Below are positions 15,919 to 23,177 of a DNA stretch of 64,000 nucleotides, one piece after another. Below the pieces are notes generated by a model. That model was not told where the DNA came from. It ran no database searches and was given only the letters and a program-made list of their open reading frames with translations. Each line of letters starts with the position of its first letter. Position 1 is the first letter of the stretch. The position numbers were made by a program, and so were the translations under genes. The stretch is taken from NCBI GenBank assembly GCA_947164965.1, contig CAMUYR010000001.1:1-64000 (forward strand), read 5' to 3'. This DNA comes from an uncultured Prevotella sp. (GTDB taxonomy: Bacteria; Bacteroidota; Bacteroidia; Bacteroidales; Bacteroidaceae).

Positions 15919-17025
15919 ATGAACAAGATAAAGCTATGGATGCTCGCCGCCATCCTGACAATCTGCGGCGCAAACGTGCTGACGTCGTGCGACAGTCAAG
16001 TTGATAACCCCGTCGTCCAGCCAACCCCGAAGGAATACTTCACGTTGTGGAACCAGTGCGAGGCGTTGACCGCCCTGCAGGACTACGTGAAGGACGTGAC
16101 AAACCCGAACAGTCCGAACTTTATCAAGGCGGAAGACCGCATCGCCACGTTCGACATGGACGGCACATTTGTCGGTGAGCTCTATCCGACATATTTCGAG
16201 TATAACCTGCTGGAGTACCGTGCCCTGGACGATGCTTCGTATAAGAACGTCGCTCCAGACGACGTGAAAGAGGCAGCTCAGGACATTCGCGACTTCGTGC
16301 GTAACGGCAAGAAACTGCCCGACCACTTCGACATGAAGCACGCTTACGCCGCAGCAAAGGCCTATAGCGGCATGACAATTGCCGAGTTTGACGCCTACGT
16401 CAAGGCGTATGCCGCCCAGCCCGCCAACGGTTTCAGCGGTATGACCTACGGCCAGAGTTTCTATAAGCCTATGCTGGAGGTGTTCGAGTATCTGAAAGAC
16501 AACGGCTTTACCTATTACGTTGTCAGCGGCTCCGACCGCTTCATCTGTCGTGCGCTGACAGAAGCCATCGGCATCCCCTCAAACCGCGTCATCGGTATGG
16601 ACGTAAAGCTGCGCTCCCGCAGTCAGGGCCTGGAGGCTGGTGTCGATTATACCATGAGCCAGAAGGAAGACATTGTTCGCACCGACGAGCTCATCATCAA
16701 GAACCTGAAGACCAACAAGGTGCTGCAAATCTCGCAAGAGATAGGCAAGGTGCCCGTGCTGTCGTTCGGCAACAGTGGCGGCGACATGTCCATGCACAAC
16801 TATACGCTGAGCAATCCAAAGTACAAGTCGGCAGCCTTCATGCTCATTGCCGACGATGATGTCCGCGACCACGCGAACCGTGAGAAGGCACTGACGCTCG
16901 GCAACCAGTGGCGTAACGCTGGCTATCATGTCATCTCCATGCGCGACGACTTCAAGACCATCTACGGCGATGGTGTAGTGAAGACAGACTTTACTTTTCC
17001 CGTTGATACACAAGCAAATCAATGA
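15919..17025 (+). CDS. Secreted HAD-superfamily phosphatase lipoprotein
   Basis: A 368-residue lipoprotein (signal ending NVLTSC). The HAD core is complete: motif I FDMDGT with nucleophile Asp79 and Asp81, motif II VVSGS, a basic residue region after RVIGMDVKLR, and motif IV FGNSGGDMSM. The cap between motifs I and II (residues ~95-190) is helical. It resembles phosphoserine-phosphatase-like HAD enzymes placed outside the cytoplasm, so dephosphorylation of an extracellular phospho-compound is likely but the substrate is unknown. It lies 28 bp after the hydrolase gene and shares its signal peptide pattern. Confidence 0.85.
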   Translation: MNKIKLWMLAAILTICGANVLTSCDSQVDNPVVQPTPKEYFTLWNQCEALTALQDYVKDVTNPNSPNFIKAEDRIATFDMDGTFVGELYPTYFEYNLLEYRALDDASYKNVAPDDVKEAAQDIRDFVRNGKKLPDHFDMKHAYAAAKAYSGMTIAEFDAYVKAYAAQPANGFSGMTYGQSFYKPMLEVFEYLKDNGFTYYVVSGSDRFICRALTEAIGIPSNRVIGMDVKLRSRSQGLEAGVDYTMSQKEDIVRTDELIIKNLKTNKVLQISQEIGKVPVLSFGNSGGDMSMHNYTLSNPKYKSAAFMLIADDDVRDHANREKALTLGNQWRNAGYHVISMRDDFKTIYGDGVVKTDFTFPVDTQANQ

Positions 17026-17050
17026 AAACTGAAACGAAGAAGACAAAACA

Positions 17051-17929
17051 ATGAAGACTAAAACAATGAAGGCCATCCCATTGTGGATAATGGCTCTCGT
17101 CCTGACATTAAGCAGTTCGGCAGTCCTGACGTCCTGTACCAAGGATGACCCCGTATATCCACGCCCAGAACCCCAGCCAGTCATTCTCAAAGGCGAAGCT
17201 GCCGTGGAGTGGACAAAGAATCATCTCGATTCGCTGGTGAACGTATACATGGCCGACTGCGGCAATCTGCTGGATCCCGATATGACGAGAGACCTGCTGA
17301 AGTGTATCGGCTATACACGTCTGAATGTGTTCGACTATAGGGAGGCCGGTTGGCTGATAGACAGCGTCGTGTTTATCCGTCTGATGGATCGCGCCGAAGC
17401 GGCTAATAATAGGACCATCCTCTTCACGATGGGCATGTACGGATGCGGCAAGACGACCAGTCTCAACAACAATCCCGACCTGAAGAAGCTGGTCAGTGAG
17501 GTAGGCGTAGTCTCCGAGGGGGCTTACAATAATGTGAAATACTTCGACGAGATGGTGGAAAAGAGTGGAAAGCGAGGCTTTGAACCCCACCTTATTTATG
17601 TGTATAACGACGCTGAGACAGGCTATACCAACTGTATGGAACGTCTGATTCATTCCAACCGTGCCGTGACTTGTGAGGCCTATATCTCTGTCTTCCCGCA
17701 GTACCAGGGCAGGGTGGAGTACATCGAAGAGCATTATCCCGATATGAAGTTCTACTGTCTTGACAACAGCCATAACAATGGTGGTGTACGCGTGACCAAT
17801 GAAGCGGCCAAGCAGTGGGATTACACGATGACTGATGACTTGCAACAGAAGCTCTATGCCATCAAACAGTCGTATATTGACTCAGGCAAGTTGACTGCTG
17901 AGCAGATTGATGCTTTGCAATCAAAATAA
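17051..17929 (+). CDS. Secreted P-loop (zeta-toxin/kinase-like) lipoprotein
   Basis: A 292-residue protein with a lipoprotein signal (ending AVLTSC); the alternative ATG at 17066 gives a shorter signal. A good Walker A motif, GMYGCGKTT, sits near residues 128-136, followed by DLKKLVSEVG, HLIYVYNDAETGY and a second-half Asp in YCLDNSHNNGG. This is the arrangement of zeta-toxin-like or small-molecule kinases. An ATP-dependent enzyme behind a lipoprotein signal is unusual, because periplasmic ATP is scarce. It is the third gene of the series and lies 25 bp after the HAD gene. The pairing of a kinase-like and a phosphatase-like lipoprotein is notable. Function unknown. Confidence 0.7.
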   Translation: MKTKTMKAIPLWIMALVLTLSSSAVLTSCTKDDPVYPRPEPQPVILKGEAAVEWTKNHLDSLVNVYMADCGNLLDPDMTRDLLKCIGYTRLNVFDYREAGWLIDSVVFIRLMDRAEAANNRTILFTMGMYGCGKTTSLNNNPDLKKLVSEVGVVSEGAYNNVKYFDEMVEKSGKRGFEPHLIYVYNDAETGYTNCMERLIHSNRAVTCEAYISVFPQYQGRVEYIEEHYPDMKFYCLDNSHNNGGVRVTNEAAKQWDYTMTDDLQQKLYAIKQSYIDSGKLTAEQIDALQSK

Positions 17930-17952
17930 TAATAACATAAAACAAAACAATT

Positions 17953-18816
17953 ATGAAGAAGAAGTGTCTTTGGATGCTGGCTGCTATCCTCGTTTGCGGC
18001 GCAAGTGTGTTCACATCGTGTACGTCGAACGCCGACAATCCCATAAATAGTCACCTGACCTTACAGAAGGATTCCGTTCTCTTGGCATCAGGTCAAACCA
18101 TCACCATTGTACCCAAAAGTATCAATCACAATGGCCAGTACACGTTTGAATCGTCTGACAAGAATGTTGCGATTGTAGACGACAAAGGTGTCGTAACAGG
18201 TGTTAGCGCTGGTTTGGCAACTATCAAGGTGATGCTTGCGGCTGATCATTACTATCAGGAAGGTACTGCCCTGTTTAAGGTCAAAGTATATGGTTCTCTT
18301 ACCGGAGCCACTGAACATGAAATCGGCATGTTGATGTGTCAGGATGGTCATATCCATGAAGATGGTGATGCAACATGTAGGAAACCTCGCGTAGCCATGT
18401 TGGCTTATGTGGGAAACAAGTCTAATTGCGCCCATGGTCTGGCCATTGCTTTGTGGGATGCTGGCAATGGAGATTGGGAAAAGGCAGTTTCTGGCGCTGA
18501 AACTTGGAGCAATGACTATCCTGTTGCAGGTGGCACATGGCGACTGCCAAGTACAGATGACTGGCAGTATATGTTCATCGGCTGTGGCGGCACGACCCCC
18601 TATATTTCCAAATTGACCCAAGGAGTGAAGGTTGATGCCCAGGGGCTTATCAACAAGTTATCTGCTGCCGGCTATTCTGCTCCAAGCACTAATTATTATT
18701 GGAGCAGTACTGAAAATAGTAAAGATAAAGCTAAGGCATGGGAGTTTGTTACCAATAAGTTCTATAATTTTTCAAAGACCTACGAGGACTGCATCCGCTA
18801 TTGCATCGCCTTCTGA
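17953..18816 (+). CDS. BIG2-domain lipoprotein with FISUMP/DUF1566-like C-terminus
   Basis: A 287-residue lipoprotein (signal ending VFTSC). Residues ~35-115 are a bacterial Ig-like (BIG2) domain: LTLQKDSVLLASGQT ... AIVDDKGVVTGVSAGLATIKV. Residues ~120-287 resemble the Fibrobacter-paralog/DUF1566-like lectin fold, with GGTWRLPSTDDWQYMF and NYYWSSTENSKDKAKAWEF near the end. Surface adhesion or carbohydrate contact is the usual inference. The signal peptide coding region is closely similar at the DNA level to that of the 14259 gene, suggesting cassette duplication. Its TGA overlaps the ATG of the small frame that follows. Confidence 0.75.
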   Translation: MKKKCLWMLAAILVCGASVFTSCTSNADNPINSHLTLQKDSVLLASGQTITIVPKSINHNGQYTFESSDKNVAIVDDKGVVTGVSAGLATIKVMLAADHYYQEGTALFKVKVYGSLTGATEHEIGMLMCQDGHIHEDGDATCRKPRVAMLAYVGNKSNCAHGLAIALWDAGNGDWEKAVSGAETWSNDYPVAGGTWRLPSTDDWQYMFIGCGGTTPYISKLTQGVKVDAQGLINKLSAAGYSAPSTNYYWSSTENSKDKAKAWEFVTNKFYNFSKTYEDCIRYCIAF

Positions 18817-18941
18817 TGATGCAGCGCACGAAAATGCTCAACACCTGGTATGTCTACTTCTTGCTGACAGACAGTACTCTTAACCCGGAGGCACTTGAGG
18901 CACTCAAGAAGAATGCGTACTACGCCAAAGGAGAGCTCTAG
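18816..18941 (+). CDS. Short coding-like frame, probable C-terminal gene remnant
   Basis: A 41-codon frame whose ATG overlaps the preceding TGA (ATGA at 18816). It reads as natural protein (TWYVYFLLTDSTLNPEALEA through KKNAYYAKGEL) and ends 144 bp before the AraC-type gene. It has no signal peptide. It could be a translationally coupled small protein, but its style suggests the 3' end of a lost lipoprotein gene. No family recognised. Confidence 0.35.
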   Translation: MMQRTKMLNTWYVYFLLTDSTLNPEALEALKKNAYYAKGEL

Positions 18942-19034
18942 GTTGAAGCCTATCAATAAACGCATTATTAGTCGTTAAAGAGTCCCATTCTGCTTAACAA
19001 AGAAATAATGAACATTTTTAGAGAAATAATGAAT

Positions 19035-19065
19035 GTTGCGAATTCGGTAAAAATGTTTAATTTTG
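19035..19065 (+). promoter_or_regulatory. Promoter of the AraC-led lipid operon
   Basis: TTG at 19035-19037, 20 bp, then TAATTTTG at 19058-19065, a good Bacteroidota -33/-7 pair. It lies inside the upstream extension of the AraC frame, which argues that translation starts downstream at 19086. Confidence 0.6.
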
Positions 19066-19085
19066 CACACAAAAATGAGGTGGGG

Positions 19086-20015
19086 ATGCCTGCCTCATCA
19101 TGGACTCTTAGAATATTGACAGGAATGGAATCATTGGCAAACATCGTAGAACCACTTCAAGTCATTGGCAAAGACGTGTTGTTTATCAGTAGTCTGCGCG
19201 AAGTACGGAATCTGCCTTCGCTCAGAGCCGATTACAATACGATTGTTGTGTGTCGCAATGGGCGCATCATAGTTGAGATTGGCGGCAATAGTCAGATACG
19301 GGTGCTACCCGGACAGATGTTGCTGATTCCGGCTGGTAAACTCATCCAGCCCATGATGATCAGTACAGATATTGAGGCCACCGCTCTTCTTATAAGCGAC
19401 AGAATGCTGAAACAGTTGCTTGGCAGTCAGATTAATATCTGGAACAAGGCTTTGTATATGAAGGAAATTTTCGTCATAGAAGATACCGACTGGATGCGCG
19501 ACATTCAGCACATCTCAATGCCTATCCTCAATCACTATGGAGAGATGCACCTCTCGAAAGATATCCTGGAGTCATACCTGCGGATGATGCTGTTGCTGAT
19601 CTGTGAGGATCTGCTTCACCACGAGAATATGAGCATTAAGGATGAGAAGGTATCGACCGGCCACGACAAAGAGCTGTTCAACCGTTTCCTCATGTTTCTT
19701 GGTAAGCAGCAGCAAAAGAAGCAGAAGGTGGCTTTTTATGCCGACCTCCTGAACATTACGCCAAAACATCTTTCCACCATCTGCAAACGTGTGAGCGACA
19801 AGTCTCCGTCGCGATGGATTACGGAAAGCGTGATGCAGGACTGCTACATGCTTTTGAAAGATAGTGACTTGTCGGTGAAGGAAATATCGAATCGTTTGGG
19901 ATTTCCCAACTCATCGTTCTTCGGGCAGTATTTCCGCGAAGAAGCGGGGATAACACCATTAGCGTATAGAAACAAAAATAAGAAAGCGGTGAGTATCGGC
20001 TTTCCAGGCCTATGA
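19086..20015 (+). CDS. AraC-family transcriptional regulator
   Basis: A 309-residue regulator from ATG 19086. The frame is open from 19008, but a promoter at 19035-19065 lies within that extension. The N-terminal ~150 residues are a cupin-like sensing domain (IIVEIGGNSQIRVLPGQMLLIPAG). The C-terminal ~100 residues are a double helix-turn-helix: FYADLLNITPKHLSTICKRV, then VKEISNRLGFPNSSFFGQYF and the REEAGITPLAYR end. It is the first gene of the ten-gene lipid operon and its stop overlaps the next start (ATGA), so it probably autoregulates the pathway. The ligand is unknown. Confidence 0.85.
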   Translation: MPASSWTLRILTGMESLANIVEPLQVIGKDVLFISSLREVRNLPSLRADYNTIVVCRNGRIIVEIGGNSQIRVLPGQMLLIPAGKLIQPMMISTDIEATALLISDRMLKQLLGSQINIWNKALYMKEIFVIEDTDWMRDIQHISMPILNHYGEMHLSKDILESYLRMMLLLICEDLLHHENMSIKDEKVSTGHDKELFNRFLMFLGKQQQKKQKVAFYADLLNITPKHLSTICKRVSDKSPSRWITESVMQDCYMLLKDSDLSVKEISNRLGFPNSSFFGQYFREEAGITPLAYRNKNKKAVSIGFPGL

Positions 20016-21151
20016 AAGTGGAAGTTCGCAAGGTGACGTGTCGACGGAATATGGACGACTTTGTGCGTCTGCCACGTATGATGTATCATGACGTGCCACA
20101 ATTTGTGCCCGACTTGGAGCGCGATGTCGTTGATTTCTTCTGTAGGAAAAATAATCCGGGACTGGAATTTTCCGACGTTCAGCATTTCGTGGCATATCGC
20201 AACGACGTTCCCGTTGGACGCATCGTTGGCATCGTGAACCGCAAGGCCAACGAGCGGTGGCAACAGCGAGTGGTGCGATTCAGTTTGATTGAGTTTGTCG
20301 ATGACTTGGACGTCAGCCGTGCCCTGCTCGAAACCGTAGCGCAATGGGGCCGGGAGATGGGCATGGATACGATTCAAGGCCCGATGGGCATTACCGACTT
20401 TGACAAAGAAGGTATGCTCATAGACGACTTCCACTTGACGGGTACGATGAATACCATCTGGAACCCCGACTATTACCCACGCCACATGGAGGCGCTGGGC
20501 TTCCAGAAAGCTGTGGACTGGGTGCAGGTACGCATACAGATTCCTCAGGAAACGCCCCTTCGCTATAGTCGTACGGCGCAGTATGTTCGCGAGCAGGTAG
20601 GTCTGCGAGTGGTGAAGATGGGTGATGCCGGCATTGACTCACGACACTATGCCCGTCAGGCATTGCAGATGTTCAACGAGGCATACGCTCCGATCTTTGG
20701 CTTTTCTGCCCTGTCGGAGGCTCAGATTGAGGCTTTCCTCGACCGATACCTGCCACTTGTTGACAAACAGATGGTTCCTATTGTTCTCAACAAGCAAAAC
20801 GAGGTGGTAGGGGCTGCTGTCACCATCGGTAGTCTGTCGGAGGCATTACAAAAGGCCGGTGGCCGACTGCTTCCCACCGGCTGGTATCACTTGCTAAAGG
20901 CACTGAAATGGAAGCATGAGGACACAGTGGAGATGCTGCTCGTCGGCGTACGTCCCGACTATCAGGGAATGGGTGTGAATGCCCTGTTCTTCGACGACCT
21001 TATACCTATATATAATAAGTATGGCTTCAAGTGGGCCGAGACGGGACCTCAGTTGGAAGACAACGTGCGTGAATTGTCGCAGTGGAAACCGCTGAAGCCG
21101 GAGTACGTTAAGCGCCGTCGATGCTATAAGAAATTGATAATTGATAATTGA
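20012..21151 (+). CDS. GNAT-like acyltransferase family protein of the lipid operon
   Basis: A 379-residue soluble protein with two GNAT-like halves. The first is around HFVAYRNDVPVGRIVGIVNR (residues ~58-80). The second is around VEMLLVGVRPDYQGMGVNAL near 310, where the Q-G-M-G-V segment resembles the acetyl-CoA pyrophosphate loop. Proteins of this size are often annotated only as 'N-acetyltransferase' in Bacteroidales. Here it sits between the regulator (ATGA overlap) and the ketosynthase, so N-acylation, for example of an amine with the acyl-ACP product, is a reasonable inference. Its last residues (KKLIIDN) and stop are encoded by the AATTGAT heptamer repeat, so the natural C-terminus may have been replaced. 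Confidence 0.7.
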   Translation: MKVEVRKVTCRRNMDDFVRLPRMMYHDVPQFVPDLERDVVDFFCRKNNPGLEFSDVQHFVAYRNDVPVGRIVGIVNRKANERWQQRVVRFSLIEFVDDLDVSRALLETVAQWGREMGMDTIQGPMGITDFDKEGMLIDDFHLTGTMNTIWNPDYYPRHMEALGFQKAVDWVQVRIQIPQETPLRYSRTAQYVREQVGLRVVKMGDAGIDSRHYARQALQMFNEAYAPIFGFSALSEAQIEAFLDRYLPLVDKQMVPIVLNKQNEVVGAAVTIGSLSEALQKAGGRLLPTGWYHLLKALKWKHEDTVEMLLVGVRPDYQGMGVNALFFDDLIPIYNKYGFKWAETGPQLEDNVRELSQWKPLKPEYVKRRRCYKKLIIDN

Positions 21152-21166
21152 CAATTGATAATTATG
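21132..21166 (+). repeat. AATTGAT heptamer array between GNAT and ketosynthase genes
   Basis: Five successive 7-bp units: AATTGAT, AATTGAT, AATTGAC, AATTGAT, AATTATG. The array supplies the last residues and stop of the upstream gene, and its last unit contains the ATG of the next. Confidence 0.75.
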
Positions 21167-22390
21167 GAAAGAAGAGTTGTAATTACGGGTATGGGCATCT
21201 GGTCGTGCATCGGCACGACGCTCGACGAGGTGCGCCAGTCCTTGTTCGAAGGACGCAGCGGCATTGTGTTCAGTCAGGAACGCAAGGATGCGGGTTTCCG
21301 CTCGCCCATCTGTGCTAATGTGCCGCATCCTGATTTGAAGAAAGTGTTAAGCCGCAATGTACGTCAGATGATGCCCGAAGAGGCACAGTATGCCTATATG
21401 GCCACCGTGCAGGCCCTGGAGCAGGCACGGCTGACACAAGACTATATCGACAGCCATGAGGTGGGCGTCATCTATGGCAACGACTCCGTAGCCGAGTCGA
21501 CGATGGTAGCAATGGACAAGTTCCGTCAGGTCGGCTCTACGGCTGCCTGTGGTTCTGGCGCCATCTTCCAGTCGATGAACTCGACGGTGACGATGAACCT
21601 GGCCACACTGTTCCACCTGAAGGGTATCAACCTGACAGCATCAGCAGCCTGTGCCAGCGGTTCACAGTCGTTGGGCCTGGGTTTCCTGCTCATCAAAAAT
21701 GGTTTGCAGGACTGCATCGTCTGTGGCGGTGCTGAAGAGAATAATATGTACGGCATTGCTTCGTTTGATGCCTTACAGACGTTCTCTACCCGTATCAATG
21801 AACCCACCAAGGCCAGCCGTCCCTTCGACCGCGACCGCGATGGATTGGTGCCCAGCGGTGGTGCCGCCACACTTATTATCGAGAGTTACGAGCACGCTGT
21901 GCGTCGTGGAGCTCCTATCCTGGCCGAGATTCTTGGCTGGGGATTCTCTGGCAATGGCGACCACATCTCCACACCCAATGTCGAGGGGCCTGCACGTTCG
22001 CTTTTGCGTTCTCTGGAGAGTGCTGGCGTCAAACCAACAGATATCGGCTATGTCAATGCCCACGCCACCTCAACACCCATTGGTGACAGTCGTGAGGCAG
22101 AAGCCATTGCCCAGGTGTTTGGCGACTACAAGGTGCCTGTCACGTCGACGAAGAGCCAGACGGGTCACGAGATGTGGATGGCAGGTGCTTCAGAGATTGT
22201 CTATTCGATGCTGATGATGAAGAACGACTTCATTGGCGGTTCGCTGAATTTCGAGAATCCTGACGAGGTGACACAATGTATCAACGTCATCCCCGAGACC
22301 CGCCAACAGCATTTCGACATGTTCCTGAGTAACTCGTTCGGCTTTGGCGGAACCAATTCAACACTAATTGTAAAAGACCTGAAGGGTTAA
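21164..22390 (+). CDS. Beta-ketoacyl-ACP synthase (KAS II-type)
   Basis: Condensing enzyme that elongates an acyl-ACP with malonyl-ACP. The protein is 408 residues from ATG 21164, the usual KAS I/II length. The catalytic triad is complete: Cys163 (ASAACASGS), His300 (NAHATSTPIGD) and His335 (SQTGHEMWMAG). The C-terminal GFGGTNS motif is present. No chain-length-factor partner is found, so the enzyme probably works as a homodimer. It is followed by ACP and dehydratase genes, with heptamer repeats at both junctions. The closest pathway types are aryl-polyene/flexirubin-like or other specialised fatty-acid clusters rather than housekeeping fabF, judging from the neighbours. Confidence 0.9.
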   Translation: MERRVVITGMGIWSCIGTTLDEVRQSLFEGRSGIVFSQERKDAGFRSPICANVPHPDLKKVLSRNVRQMMPEEAQYAYMATVQALEQARLTQDYIDSHEVGVIYGNDSVAESTMVAMDKFRQVGSTAACGSGAIFQSMNSTVTMNLATLFHLKGINLTASAACASGSQSLGLGFLLIKNGLQDCIVCGGAEENNMYGIASFDALQTFSTRINEPTKASRPFDRDRDGLVPSGGAATLIIESYEHAVRRGAPILAEILGWGFSGNGDHISTPNVEGPARSLLRSLESAGVKPTDIGYVNAHATSTPIGDSREAEAIAQVFGDYKVPVTSTKSQTGHEMWMAGASEIVYSMLMMKNDFIGGSLNFENPDEVTQCINVIPETRQQHFDMFLSNSFGFGGTNSTLIVKDLKG

Positions 22391-22392
22391 AG

Positions 22393-22430
22393 AATTGAAA
22401 AATTAAAGAATTGAAGAATTGAAAAATTAA
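22393..22430 (+). repeat. Imperfect AATTGAA/AAATTAA heptamer array
   Basis: Units AATTGAA and AAATTAA recur with short interruptions between ketosynthase stop and ACP start. Same family as the other heptamer arrays in this operon. Confidence 0.5.
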
Positions 22431-22456
22431 TTATAATCGTTAAATTTAAAATCAAA

Positions 22457-22696
22457 ATGACAAGAGAAAAAATTATTGCGCAGGTCAACAACCTGCTGGA
22501 AGAAGAGTTTGAAGTAGAACAGAGCGAGTTTGCACCCGATGCTAATCTGAAAGAGACACTCTCGCTGGATAGTATCAATCTGGTAGACCTCATCGCCTTG
22601 GTGCAGATGACCTACAAGATTACTATCCCCGTTGAAGACCTGAAGCAGATCCAGACCTTCAACAACCTGTACGATTACATTGAGCAGCACCTTTGA
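22457..22696 (+). CDS. Acyl carrier protein
   Basis: A 79-residue acidic helical ACP. The phosphopantetheine attachment Ser39 lies in the LSLDSINLVDLIAL motif, a variant of the usual DSL. Helix III is seen in VPVEDLKQI-like form (TIPVEDLKQIQTFNNLYDYI). It carries the growing acyl chain between the ketosynthase before it and the dehydratase after it. A dedicated ACP separate from housekeeping AcpP is typical of specialised acyl pathways. A holo-ACP synthase gene is not in the operon and must come from elsewhere. Confidence 0.9.
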   Translation: MTREKIIAQVNNLLEEEFEVEQSEFAPDANLKETLSLDSINLVDLIALVQMTYKITIPVEDLKQIQTFNNLYDYIEQHL

Positions 22697-22697
22697 T

Positions 22698-22732
22698 AAT
22701 TGACAATTGATAATTGATAATTGATAATTGAA
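22698..22732 (+). repeat. AATTGAT heptamer array between ACP and dehydratase genes
   Basis: Five units (AATTGAC, then three AATTGAT, then AATTGAA). The TTG that appears to start the dehydratase lies inside the last unit. Confidence 0.75.
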
Positions 22733-23177
22733 GTACGTTGGTAAGAACATAGAACGGCTGATTCCCCAGCGCAAACCCTTTGTGATGGTGGATGAGTTTG
22801 AGGACGCAGAGCCCCCCGCAACGGCTGACAGCCTGACGGGAGCCTCCTGCACGACCTCATTGACTGTGCGCAAAGACAACTATTTCATGCTACCAGGTGA
22901 TGAAATGTCAACGTCGGGACTGATTGAGCATATTGCTCAGTCAGCCTCGGCACTTGCCGGACATGTGGCTACCCAGCAAGGAGCCGTCCGTCCTCCGGTG
23001 GGCATGATTGCCGAAGTGAAGCATTTCGTCTGCCAGCGCCGTCCACGACTCCATGAGCTCATCACGACGACTGTGACGATGGGCTTCTCGTTTGGTTCCA
23101 TGACATTGTGTCACGGAACATCCAGCATTGGCGATAACACCATTTGCGAAGTAGACTTGAAAATATTTATTCAATGA
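22728..23177 (+). CDS. Hot-dog-fold 3-hydroxyacyl-ACP dehydratase-like protein (ApeP/FabZ-type)
   Basis: A 149-residue hot-dog protein. It starts with the dehydratase-like ERLIPQRKPFVMVDEF segment, and the central helix reads GLIEHIAQSASALAGHVAT, with Glu where FabZ has its catalytic Glu/Asp. The FabZ His (in H-F-P-x-x-P) is replaced: the aligned segment is DNYFMLPGDEM. This resembles aryl-polyene ApeP-type dehydratases, which differ from FabZ here, so activity cannot be taken for granted. TTG 22728 is the only early start, since an in-frame TAA precedes it, and it falls in the heptamer repeat. The TGA overlaps the MMPL start (ATGA). Confidence 0.8.
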   Translation: MKYVGKNIERLIPQRKPFVMVDEFEDAEPPATADSLTGASCTTSLTVRKDNYFMLPGDEMSTSGLIEHIAQSASALAGHVATQQGAVRPPVGMIAEVKHFVCQRRPRLHELITTTVTMGFSFGSMTLCHGTSSIGDNTICEVDLKIFIQ

